From: Balamuthia mandrillaris
Taxonomy: Eukaryota; Discosea; Longamoebia; Balamuthiidae
Direction: 5' to 3'
Assembly (NCBI GenBank): GCA_031835245.1
Contig: JAVKOQ010000146.1
Span: forward strand, 62,001-126,000
Length of the DNA stretch: 64,000 nt
Positions 55,488 to 64,000 of this stretch are shown here, in pieces (position 1 is the first letter of the stretch; every line of letters starts with the position of its first letter). The notes beneath the pieces were generated by a model. It searched no databases. It saw only the letters and a list, made by a program, of their open reading frames with translations, and was not told the DNA's origin. Both the position numbers and the translations under genes were made by a program.

Positions 55488-56104
55488 TTCTGTTTGGTTG
55501 CGTAAGCTATAAAACTATATTCTGCTCCCTCGGGCGAAGTTTTTCTTTCCTTTCGGTCTTGTTGTTCCTCCTCCTCCTCCTCCGCTGCTTCTTTTTTCTT
55601 TTTTGTTTGGCCACAAAAGCATTGCATGCATGACATTCATCAAATACGTTGCATTCCGGGCATGCCTCGCATTTTTAGGTGCTACTCACCCCTTGTGCTG
55701 CATGCTTCTCATGGGTGGGGGGATCCTAATGGAGTGCGCACTCCTCCTTTGTAACCCATTGCAGTCAACAACAGGAGCCCTGCAATGAGAGGGACGGGCA
55801 GCTGGAACTGTTAAAACATACGGGCCTCTTCGATAGGAACAAACATAAAAGGAATTCTCTTATTTACAAAGAGGCAAGCAATGGGGCAGTCACAGAGATG
55901 AAGGTTGGTGCGGCTGTAGAAGAGGTGTAGGCCTCTGTCTCGCTTTGGCGGACAGCTTCGTCCAATGACCATCCCTCAGAGAGCAACACCTCTTGCTCTG
56001 TCCACCGAACAAGGACCCTACATTGGTTAGCAACAATACGTTCGTGTGCACAAGTCAGTCATTGCAGACGAGCTATCTTCCAGAGAGAGGAAACAAAAGG
56101 TGGC
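55488..56104. other. Intergenic, no gene supported
   Basis: Contains CCTCCTCCTCCTCC near 55567-55585. Presumably the 5' region of INTS4. Open frames have no motifs. Confidence 0.45.
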
Positions 56105-56572
56105 TTAAGAGGACTGGCCAATGCCAATATTAGAACAGTACCTAAAGTGTTCCGAGGTGGGACAGCCACAAGCCTCGCATACCGGCAGGTCCACAATTTC
56201 GTAAGCCAGCACCTCGATGCCCTTCGCGTTTAGCGCATCTAATACTTGGTCTTCCTGTAGAAGGCCTTGCTTTTCATGGCATTGAAGTCCTCTTGGAATC
56301 AACATCCAGGCCAACACTATCGGATCATCAATGAAGCCATCCTCCAAGTCGTCCCCGTAGTCATCGTTGTCATCATCATCGCCCTCGTTGTCATCATCCT
56401 CCAAGTCGTCTCCGTAGTCGTCGTCATAGTCCTCATCGTCGTCATTCTCCTCTTCGAAAAGGTCCTCAAAGTGGAAGGGCTTGGTGTTGCATTGCTCTTC
56501 GGTGGGCTGTGCAACCACTGTCCAGCCTTCCTGTTGAAGAGCCTGCACGCCGCCCTCCGCCGTCGTCTTCAC
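56105..56572 (-). CDS. Hypothetical acidic protein or exon with Cys-rich C-terminus
   Basis: An open minus-strand frame of 155 codons that lacks an ATG at its upstream end (it opens on GTG), so it is either an internal or last exon, or begins at an internal Met. It has an Asp/Glu run (56345-56455; DDDYGDDLEDDDNEGDDDDN) and a C-terminal CEACGCP...FRYC that could bind zinc. It opens just downstream of the poly(A) signal of the next gene. Not recognised; weak support. Confidence 0.3.
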   Translation of the reverse strand: MKTTAEGGVQALQQEGWTVVAQPTEEQCNTKPFHFEDLFEEENDDDEDYDDDYGDDLEDDDNEGDDDDNDDYGDDLEDGFIDDPIVLAWMLIPRGLQCHEKQGLLQEDQVLDALNAKGIEVLAYEIVDLPVCEACGCPTSEHFRYCSNIGIGQSS

Positions 56573-56574
56573 GC

Positions 56575-56580
56575 TTTATT
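56575..56580 (-). terminator. AATAAA polyadenylation signal of small secreted protein gene
   Basis: AATAAA on the minus strand, 139 bp beyond the stop at 56719. Confidence 0.5.
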
Positions 56581-56718
56581 CCAGGACAAAACGATACAGC
56601 GTTTAAAAATCGTTGAACAAAGGGGAAGAAGAAAAGAGAGAAAGAGAAGGAGAAGGGGTGGCCCAAAGAACGAAAAACGAGGGACAGAAAAAAGAGAGAA
56701 AAGAGAGAAAGAGGCCTA

Positions 56719-56964
56719 CTAGTATTGTTGAGAATTGGGGCATATGGAACAAGCAGCACAGACATTGAGGAAACCTTCCCCAGCCTCATAGACCCAGGGT
56801 TTCAGCTCACTCGGCAGGGCCTTCAAAACTTGCTCGAGGGTGAGGACAGGGTCCTCGCATTGCATGCCGCTGCCTTTGGCCAGGCAGACGAGCTGCTCCT
56901 CCTGGGCCAGCGCCAGGCCTAACAACGCCGTAAGGACAAGCAACAGCAGGAAAACAACCTTCAT
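56719..56964 (-). CDS. Small secreted protein, 81 residues
   Basis: ATG 56964 starts a textbook signal peptide (MKVVFLLLLVLTALLGLALAQ, cleavage likely near AQ|EE). The mature ~60 residues have six Cys (VCLAKG, MQCED, then CAACSIC near the end) and an amphipathic middle (LEQVLKALPSEL). No intron is needed. A TATA box lies 67 bp upstream and an AATAAA 139 bp downstream, so this looks like a complete compact gene. Saposin-like or other small Cys-rich folds come to mind, but no family is recognised. Confidence 0.62.
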   Translation of the reverse strand: MKVVFLLLLVLTALLGLALAQEEQLVCLAKGSGMQCEDPVLTLEQVLKALPSELKPWVYEAGEGFLNVCAACSICPNSQQY

Positions 56965-57030
56965 CGCAGAGGAAATAGCGTAGTGCAGCAGCTAGCGATA
57001 GTTCGTTTGCCCAAAGGAGAGGCCGACTGG

Positions 57031-57038
57031 TATTTATA
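57031..57038 (-). promoter_or_regulatory. TATA box of the small secreted protein gene
   Basis: TATAAATA on the minus strand, 67 bp upstream of the ATG at 56964, at a distance fitting a short 5' UTR. Confidence 0.55.
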
Positions 57039-57350
57039 CGCGGATAGCAGCAGCAGCAGGAGTTCGCGTAACGAAGAAAACGACAAAGTGGCCAAAGGTA
57101 CTGACAATTACGGCAGTTCTCCTCCGAAATTCGCCTCGTTTTAGGAGTCATGTCGGCAATTTCGGGTAAAATCATAGAGATCGGGATGATTGAATCCGAT
57201 CAATAAGGGCGTGACGTGGCTGTTTATGTAGACGTTGGCACGCTGACGTGCACACCCCCCCACGACGTGGGAAAACTGTTTGGTAAAAACCCATGAATTC
57301 ATGAGTCCCATTGAAAGGCAATAAAACGCAGCGGCTGCCTGCAGCGACGG

Positions 57351-58382
57351 ATGACACTCAAGCAGCCTTGTGCCCTGCCCTCTCTCCTATCCACCACCAT
57401 TTCAGTGCCCTCCTCTTATATCTTCGCTGGTGAAGCGCCTTTGGCGATGGTAGCGCAGGAGCAACAACCCTTAGTGAAGGCCCAGCCGGCCTGCTGCTAC
57501 TTTGCTGACGAGGAGAACCGCTTCCAGCCGCTCGGCAATGCCTCTTTATCAGAATACGGACCGCTACCTCCACTGGCCTCCTCTGCCCTCCACCACTTTT
57601 TTGAAGAAGACAAAGAAGCCCCAACAGCCACTACCACTGCTCGAAACGTTACCATACACCCGCTGCCACTGGAGGAGAAGGTCCTTCCGCCATTTGGCCT
57701 AAGTTGTGGTGGCAGCCACCACCTTGAGGAAGATTCATCTACCACCAAAGTGGAGAACATGTATGGCGCCGGCGCAGCACTTCCCCCATCCCCGCCCGAT
57801 GGCGGTGCCTCCCACACGATACATAATTGGAACGCGGTGCGCTGCCTCTCTGCATGGAGGCTGTGGCTGCGGTTGCGGTGGCTATGGCAAGCACCGTTCT
57901 ACTCTCCCTCCCATTTTTCAACAGAGGAACCAGGCAGTGCTCCTTCCTCTCCCTCCTCTTCTTCTTTTCAGTGGTGGCGTGCTTTGCGGCACGCCTGCCA
58001 AGGGCCTACCTTCCCAAACTCCTCCTCCTCTGCTTCCCTCTCCTTCTCCTTCCCAGAAGACAACACAGAACATCAACAACAAGAGCATTTGTTCCTTCCC
58101 TCCTGCTTCCCCTCTTCTCAACGGCTACCATCGCGGCTGCAGCGGCGGCAGAGACGCTACAACATGGCAAAGACTCTTCTGTACAGTATGTTGGGAGTTC
58201 TGGTCCTGGCTTCCTTTTTGTTTTCCGGCTATTGCATCTTGTGGCAGACGGAGGACGTTCTATCCGCTTCTCGACTTGATGAATTGGCAAATGACGCTCT
58301 GCCCTCCGCATTTGCTGATGATGAGGACGAGGTTCCCCTATCATGGAAACGCAACCCTGAACATATCGTACGTTGCTTCTAA
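57351..58382 (+). CDS. Predicted single-pass membrane protein, unknown family
   Basis: Open frame of 343 codons from ATG 57351; ATG 57447 is an equally good start. The first ~280 residues are Ser/Pro/His-rich, of low complexity and probably cytosolic and disordered. A hydrophobic helix (TLLYSMLGVLVLASFLFSGYCILW) spans 58170-58245, followed by ~48 residues with an acidic patch (FADDEDE). It may be type II, with a short luminal or outer C-terminus. An AATAAA near 58548 could end the transcript. A second long frame overlaps (57706-58617), so coding is not certain; the transmembrane helix and ATG favour this frame. Confidence 0.45.
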   Translation: MTLKQPCALPSLLSTTISVPSSYIFAGEAPLAMVAQEQQPLVKAQPACCYFADEENRFQPLGNASLSEYGPLPPLASSALHHFFEEDKEAPTATTTARNVTIHPLPLEEKVLPPFGLSCGGSHHLEEDSSTTKVENMYGAGAALPPSPPDGGASHTIHNWNAVRCLSAWRLWLRLRWLWQAPFYSPSHFSTEEPGSAPSSPSSSSFQWWRALRHACQGPTFPNSSSSASLSFSFPEDNTEHQQQEHLFLPSCFPSSQRLPSRLQRRQRRYNMAKTLLYSMLGVLVLASFLFSGYCILWQTEDVLSASRLDELANDALPSAFADDEDEVPLSWKRNPEHIVRCF

Positions 58383-58617
58383 AGTGTTTCTTGTTCTTCT
58401 TGTTGTGCTCCCTCTTTCTCTGGTTGAAGGGCTAGCTTCTCACTTTTATTCACAAAGGCCTTTTCAAGAAACTTTCATCAGAGCCTATAACTCAAGATTG
58501 GACCGACTGCCCTGCTGCCGTAGCAACTGCTCATTCTATCAGTTTATAATAAATGAGCAACTTTATTTATTGAAACTACAAGTGCAAATACTATACGTTC
58601 AGCAATGTGCGCGGTGA

Positions 58618-59558
58618 CGATAGCGACGATCACACACGCACGGATATCGCTTACGAAGGGAGATGGCCAACATCACCAAAAGAACAATCTTCTCTGTCGC
58701 TCGGAATCAAAGAAACAAATTCAACAATTTCGTTTATCGTTTGCGCTTATGTGCAAGCACCCAGCGAATGGGTGTAATGCAGGTTTAAGTTCAAGTTCTC
58801 ATCCGCAAACAATGATGTGAATAAATACGCCAAGAGAAAAAAAAAAGGAATCGGGGAATATAACAAATAGGCGCTCAAATGGTTTGGAAGAGGAAGTAAG
58901 GTTACAGAGAGATAGAGAGAGATAAGAAGAGGGGGAAAGGAGAGGGAGGAGAGATAGAGAGGAAGGAGGAACAACAAGACAAAGAAAAATCCTATAAAAC
59001 TATCGAGCAGAAAAAAAACAACCAAAAGGAGAGCAAACAAGGAATTTAGCATGGGAAAAAGGTGAGTATCGCAATGAATTCGAATGATCAGGCAATAAGA
59101 ACAAATAGATAGATTTGTTAGAGTAAATACAAGCTCTTCCCATGAAAGAAAAGATACAAAACTAAGAGTCCTAAAATTGAGATAAAAATAATGACGTGCT
59201 CTCCTTCATAATCACCATCACGACTAACTTCCTAACTATTTTTCTGAAGGGGATACCTTCCGCCATCCATTCCATTGAACGTAAAGCATGATGAATGTTC
59301 ATTTAAAAATACATTCATCACCTTTCACTATTTCATGAAAGTATAAAAATGTTTGGGAGAAAGAAAGATAAATGTTGGTCTAGGAGTTTTGGGGGCAGAA
59401 AAATATGGATCGAAATAACAATAAAACAAAATTAAAAAGAACGGAAATAATATAATAAAAAAAATAAATAATAAAAAAATGGCAAGTGTAGGGAAACGCA
59501 AACGAGAACGAGTGGGGCAAAGAAAGGGACATAAAAAGAAAAATCAAACCTAGTGAAC
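58618..59558. other. AT-rich intergenic region
   Basis: No gene is supported. A GAGAGATAGAGAG purine tract is at 58900-58970 and A/T-rich runs at 59400-59480. Holds the 3' regions of two converging genes. Confidence 0.5.
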
Positions 59559-62500
59559 TTAAGCCTGCCACCGCTGATTGCTCCGGGACAGGGGTGCAGA
59601 GGAACCAGAGGGGCCAGGAGGAGGTGGCTGCTGGTGTGGAATGGCGCCGTAGTGTGGTTGAGGGTAGGAAGGATACTGATAATAATGAGAAGAAGTAGGA
59701 GTGGAGTAAGACGCATAGGCACTAGTATGCTGCGCTTGTGGCACATTGGGCAATCTGCCAGGAAAAGATTGCTGAGGAGGATAGGGAGAATATGGCGCTG
59801 GGGAACCAACGGAGGGCGAAGACGATACGGGATGAGAATAGCCGCCCCACTGTTGCTGTTGTGGAGGCGCATATGGTTGTGGTTGAGGGTAAGAAACGGG
59901 GTACACATGAGGATAAGGTTGAGAAGAAGGTTGGTAGTGTGTGGGTGGATGCACCGTGGGGGATTGGTATGATGGAGTCTGGGGGTAAGCAGGAGAAGGG
60001 TACACTGGCGCAGGTGGCATTGGCTGAGGGGGATGAGGGGGAGCAGAAGGAGGGGGAGGATGGGGCTGTGTTTGGCTTAGAGGTGTATGTGCCCGAACAA
60101 GATTTTGAGGGCAGGAAGATTGTCCCTGGAAAGGTTGATGAGCAGGAAGGGGTGGAGGGGATGCATGGGGAAGAGGTCCTGCAGTGCTAACGTGGTAAGG
60201 CGGTTTCTGTTGAGAAACAGGGCCTCCTTTGGCACCCCAGTGACCACCTCCGCCTACCACAATAGGCAAGTCGTGGCGGATGTCGCGTCCTCGCCCGCGT
60301 CCGCCTCTTGCTGTTCCCCCTCCCCTTATAGGAGGGACGTTGTGGTGGTGGTGGAGGGCCGGAATGGTTGGGGCAACAAAATTACCAACTGTTGGGGCAC
60401 CCATAACTCTTGGCGGAATGTGTTTTCTTGAGTCTCCTTTGTTGCCACGATTCCAATTGGTGAGTCGTCCGTCCTCTAACCGCGGTCTGGGATTGCGTTG
60501 AAAGTTCTGTGCGTTGTTGATATTGGGGCGTTTTCTGCCTCCCTCAGCGTTGCTACCCATAGCAGGTGGGGATTGGGGTATCATTGGCGAACCAGAGGGT
60601 ATGTTTTGTTCCACAGGAGAAGCAGGTGTTTGGGTAGCTGCCTGTTGAGTATGACTTCCTTTGTGAACTTCTCCTTCAACCGCTGACACAGTTGGAGTAG
60701 CTTGGTCTGCCATTTCTGGATTTACAGCTCTACAAAATGAAGAGGTGAGAATGCACGATTAGGAAGAGGCAAAGCAGATGGCAGATAGGGTTACCTCATG
60801 TGCTGCTTGCCTTGCAGATGCTGCTGTAACTGGCTTTCAGAGTTGAGAGTAACGTTGCACACATCGCACTTGAAAGCAGAGCTAGAACCACTGCCTGTAC
60901 CAGCAGAAGAAACGGGATCGATTCCTTTTCGGTGGCTGGGATTTCCCCCAGCAGGAGCCCCGCCTCCCCTAACCCTACTGCCGCCACGTCTTCCTGCTTG
61001 AGCGTAGCTGCCGTTTCCGCCTCTGCCACCTCCACCAATCCAACTGGGGGAAGGTGGTGTTTGGCTTATGGTGATGTAGAGCTCTGGGAGGGCCGAGCCG
61101 CTGACGAGTTGGGGAGGCCTCTGAAGGAAGGGTGCACCTCGCCCTCCTCGAGCACTGACGCCTCCTCGCGCCCGCAAAGGCATTTTTCCGCGGATAGCCA
61201 CCAGTCCCCTCCCTCCTCTGCTAATGACACCAGGGGGAAGAGCCATGCGAGCAGCTGGCCCGCCACCAGGAACTCGCCCTGCACTGATAGGACGAAGCAG
61301 TAGAGGAGCGGTACCAACAGAAATTGGCGGAGCTCTCCTGGGAGGCCCAGAGCCACGTCTTCGTAGAGGATCGCTCATGACGAGAGGTGGTCCGGATGGC
61401 GGTGGCATACCGCCAGCGCCTGCAGCAGCAACGGGTAGCGCTGATGGTATTGTAAGCATAGCAGGAGGAATAGCAATAGTGGTAGCCGATTTAGATAGCC
61501 TGCCAGCCTTGGGCCTGGGCTCATTCTTCCTTTCCAAGACAGGTTTAGCTAAGGTGACGCTCAGTTGTTTGCCTTGTACAACGTGTCCGTTTCTCTCCTC
61601 AATGGCCTTGAGGGCACTTGAGCGATCTGTATAATTGACAAAAGCAAAGTCGTTTCTTCTGGCTGACTGTAGATTCTTGGATAAGACTATTCTCTCTATC
61701 TCGCCGTACTCGCCAAATAGTTGTTTGATGAGGTCATCGTCCACGTACAGCGGGAGATTACAAACGTAGACGGATTTGACCTGGGCCATCACTTCCACAC
61801 CTGGATCGTTTAAAGGCTGCGCCCAGTCGATGTTCACCGCCATTTTGCCCAATTTAAAGTCGGGCCGAGACATCTTGCCGTGGGCCTTGGCCGCCATGTG
61901 GTGGTTCTGAAACTCGAGAAAGGCGAAGCCTCTATTCCTATTTTCGTTGACGGGGTCCATCATAAGAGTTATTTCCGTTACGCCTTTGATACCTGCCTCT
62001 AGAATAAACTCTTCCAACTGCTTTTTCTGCCAGTCCTTGTTTATGTGACCCAAGAACAGGGTTTGGTTGTCATTGGATATCATGACACCGATTTTCCTTC
62101 CCTGCATGGTGGTGCACCCATTAGAGCCGCCACTAGGTAGAGGAGAGTAAAGGGGACAGATATCAAACCATTAAAATATGGCCATGGAGCTTTTGTACAG
62201 CAAGTTCGGCGTTTTGTGGAGTGGTAAAACGGACAAAGGCGAAGCCTTTGCTTTCTTTTGTTTTGGGATCTCGCATCAAGCGAACGCTGTAGAGTTCGCC
62301 TATGTTGCCAAAGAGCTTTTTCAGTTCTGCTTCGTCGGCGCTGCGGGGAACACCACCGACAAATACTTCAGAGCCCTTTGGAGGTTCCGGTTGGTCCTGG
62401 TGCTTCTCTTCCTCCCCGTCTTTTTCTTTGTCAGAGCGAGTGGTGGTCTTATGTTCGTTCTCATCTCCCTCCTCTTCGTTTTCCAGGGTTTCGTTTTCAT

Positions 62501-63515
62501 CGTGTTCTTGCTCATCTTCCCGTTCCTCTCCTTCTTGTTCCTCTTCTTCCTGGGCTTCTTCTCCCTCACCAAAGGAATACTCAAACATAGGCTCTTCCGT
62601 GTCACCTTCTGGAGCGCCATCGTGGTGAACCAATTCCGCGTGTTGGTCCCCTTCCTCTTGGTCTGCCTCTAAGAGTTGATATTCTGCGTAGTTAGCGTAG
62701 TCCACACCTTCGTAGCCCAGCTCGTCTTCTCCTTGGCCGCAATAGGCATACTGATCCTGAAACGCGTACTCCTCTTGATAAAATTCTTCTGCAATCGCAC
62801 GATCAGCTTGTTCCTCTTTAACAATGCCTTGCTCCTGCATTTGGGGCTGATAGTCTTCGAGTTGGTCGTTTTGTTCTTCTTCCTCTTCCTCCTGGGTAAC
62901 TGCACGTTTTTTACCATTTTCTTGTTTTGGGATTTGCTGCGCTGGTACATCATCTTTTTCTCCTTCCTGTTTTACTTCTCGTTCAGCTGCCACTGTATCT
63001 CTTTCCTCCCCCTCCTCCTCTTCTTCTTGCTCTTCAGCGACAGCACTAGCTGCCATTTTCGCACTGGCGCCCCAATCTTCTTCCTCTTTGACAGGCAGCA
63101 GTTTCCGCCCCGCGTAAGGAGAGGAGCTATCGCCTTGTTCCCCTTCTTGTTTTACTTCTGCTTGTTCCTCTTCCTCTTCTTCTCGCTCTTCATCAGCGGC
63201 TGAACGACCCCCACCTGCGTCCCAGTCTACTTCCTTTTTGACAGGGAGTAGCATAGCTGATCCTTGCATTGCACCTTCTGCTTCTTCTGCAGCAGGTGGT
63301 AGCTCAAAGTCGCACTTTTGGTGTTCCTCCTTAACACCGTCGATAGGATTGGCCATTGTGTCCACAGTAGAAGAGCCACTCGAAGGATTGTCGCCACCAC
63401 CACCCTCACTCTCTGCAGGGAAGGTCAGCACCTGCTCACAAAAATCAGTGGCGGTGGCCGCAGAAAAAAACGTAGCCCCTGACTTTTCCGCCTTCACCTT
63501 CACCTTCCAATCCAT
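59559..63515 (-). CDS. hnRNP Q/R-like RNA-binding protein: three RRMs, RG-rich region, C2H2 finger, Pro/Gln tail
   Basis: Nuclear or cytoplasmic mRNA-binding protein. Three exons join in phase: 63515-62169, 62101-60795 and 60729-59559, giving 1,274 residues. The first ~370 residues are highly acidic with repeated VKQEGE / LLPVK(E/K)E modules. RRM1 (EVFVGGVPRSADEAELKKLF, then GFAFVRF) is followed across an intron by GRKIGVMIS and RRM2 (TLFLGHINKDWQKKQL; GFAFLEF), then RRM3 (VYVCNLPLYVDDDLIKQLFG; FAFVNY). This is the hnRNP R/Q layout. RG/GG-rich stretches follow, then a matrin-like C2H2 finger (CDVCNVTLNSESQLQQHLQGKQH) and a long Pro/Tyr/Gln tail ending at 59559. The finger and the length are unlike animal hnRNP Q/R. 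Introns are 67 and 65 bp. Confidence 0.88.
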
Positions 63516-63607
63516 CGTTGCAGATGTGGAAGCGGAAGATCGATCGGAGGCACCGATGAGAGGATCCTCCGTGTTTTTCCTTCTCTCTCAAAAGAGCTTT
63601 GCACGCG

Positions 63608-63653
<46 letters not shown>

Positions 63654-64000
63654 GGCTTCTTCCTTTAGGCTATTTTTTTTATTTGGCCGAACCCGGAAAC
63701 CCCTGTGTCGACAAAAAAGTAGGTGGAAGAGGAGCGAGCCGACTTGGTCCTCTATGCGGTCCTCTGAAGATGGGAAGGTGGCTGGTTCAGAGGCGTGGGC
63801 GAGGACCCTTGTTTCTTGGTGTTGCTGTTGTTTTCTTCATGTTTTGCTCCTGCCCTTGGCTCTCTTGATACTTTCGGTAGAGAGTGATGACCGCTGCGCT
63901 GCCCAAACCAAAGTTGTGTTGAAGAGCGACCTGAGCCCCTTCCACCTGCCTCTTGCCTGCCTTGTTCCTCAACTGAGTGGAGGAGTGGTTGGGTAGGTTG
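63516..64000. other. 5' region of the hnRNP gene with (CT)n tract
   Basis: (CT)n of about 40 bp at 63612-63651. The plus-strand frame across here is mostly antisense to the hnRNP gene and is not supported as a gene. Confidence 0.55.

Noticed and set aside
57706-58617. Second long plus-strand frame overlapping the membrane-protein ORF
   Set aside because: Ser/Pro/Leu composition shifts with the other frame and no domain is seen; only one frame can be the main product, and the other has the clear transmembrane helix.
63238-63996. Plus-strand 252-codon frame at the right edge
   Set aside because: Mostly antisense to the acidic N-terminus of the hnRNP-like gene and extended through a (CT)n tract.

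Overview
This window is nuclear DNA from a eukaryote, most likely an amoebozoan or another member of Amorphea. Genes are dense and split by short GT-AG introns of about 55-210 bp, with AATAAA signals just after several stops. The gene set fits that assignment: an RFX-type factor, an SH2 protein, a Cla4-type PAK kinase, a RapGAP, a DENN protein, Integrator subunit 4, a PRC1/Ase1/MAP65 microtubule bundler, an hnRNP Q/R-like protein and a PPR protein. The species call is inference. No bacterial operon signals, rRNA, tRNA or CRISPR were found.

Layout. (1) 1-15.8 kb is a gene-rich arm: RFX-like factor (+, 5' end outside the window), FAD-dependent monooxygenase (-), DENN-domain protein (+), mitochondrial-type PPR protein (+) and PRC1/Ase1/MAP65 protein (+). 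(2) 15.8-39.9 kb is a mostly AT-rich transposon block. It holds one full-length LINE with two intact overlapping ORFs and a 13-bp target-site duplication, several 5'-truncated LINE tails, and degenerate LTR retroelements. The LTR elements include a chromodomain Ty3/gypsy family with ~138-bp LTRs, one copy nested in another with a 4-bp duplication, and a second gypsy-like family with a long open gag. The block also has a perfect 82-bp inverted repeat and a degenerate tandem array, and no convincing host gene. (3) 40.2-47.7 kb holds a PH-CRIB-kinase gene (-) and, divergently, an SH2-LRR-RapGAP gene (+), with long AAGAAC-type arrays on both sides of the kinase. (4) 47.7-48.4 kb is a decayed Fanzor (eukaryotic TnpB-like) element. 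(5) 48.9-63.5 kb holds a broken crinkler-like ATPase/nuclease gene, Integrator subunit 4, a small secreted protein, a single-pass membrane protein and an hnRNP Q/R-like RNA-binding protein.

Most notable observation: the ends of the Fanzor element at 47692-48418 recur as a 176-178 bp internally deleted copy inside the FAD monooxygenase gene. There the element coincides exactly with a spliceable intron (3192-3367): GTGAGT lies at one end and CAG at the other, and the flanking codons join in phase. This looks like an introner, an intron-generating transposon, derived from a Fanzor-bearing element. The part conserved between both copies is the segment just 3' of the nuclease ORF, where TnpB and Fanzor systems encode their omega RNA.

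Functionally the host genes are unrelated housekeeping and signalling genes. The PAK and SH2-LRR-RapGAP neighbours share a 5' intergenic region, and both would act in small-GTPase signalling (Rac/Cdc42 and Rap).
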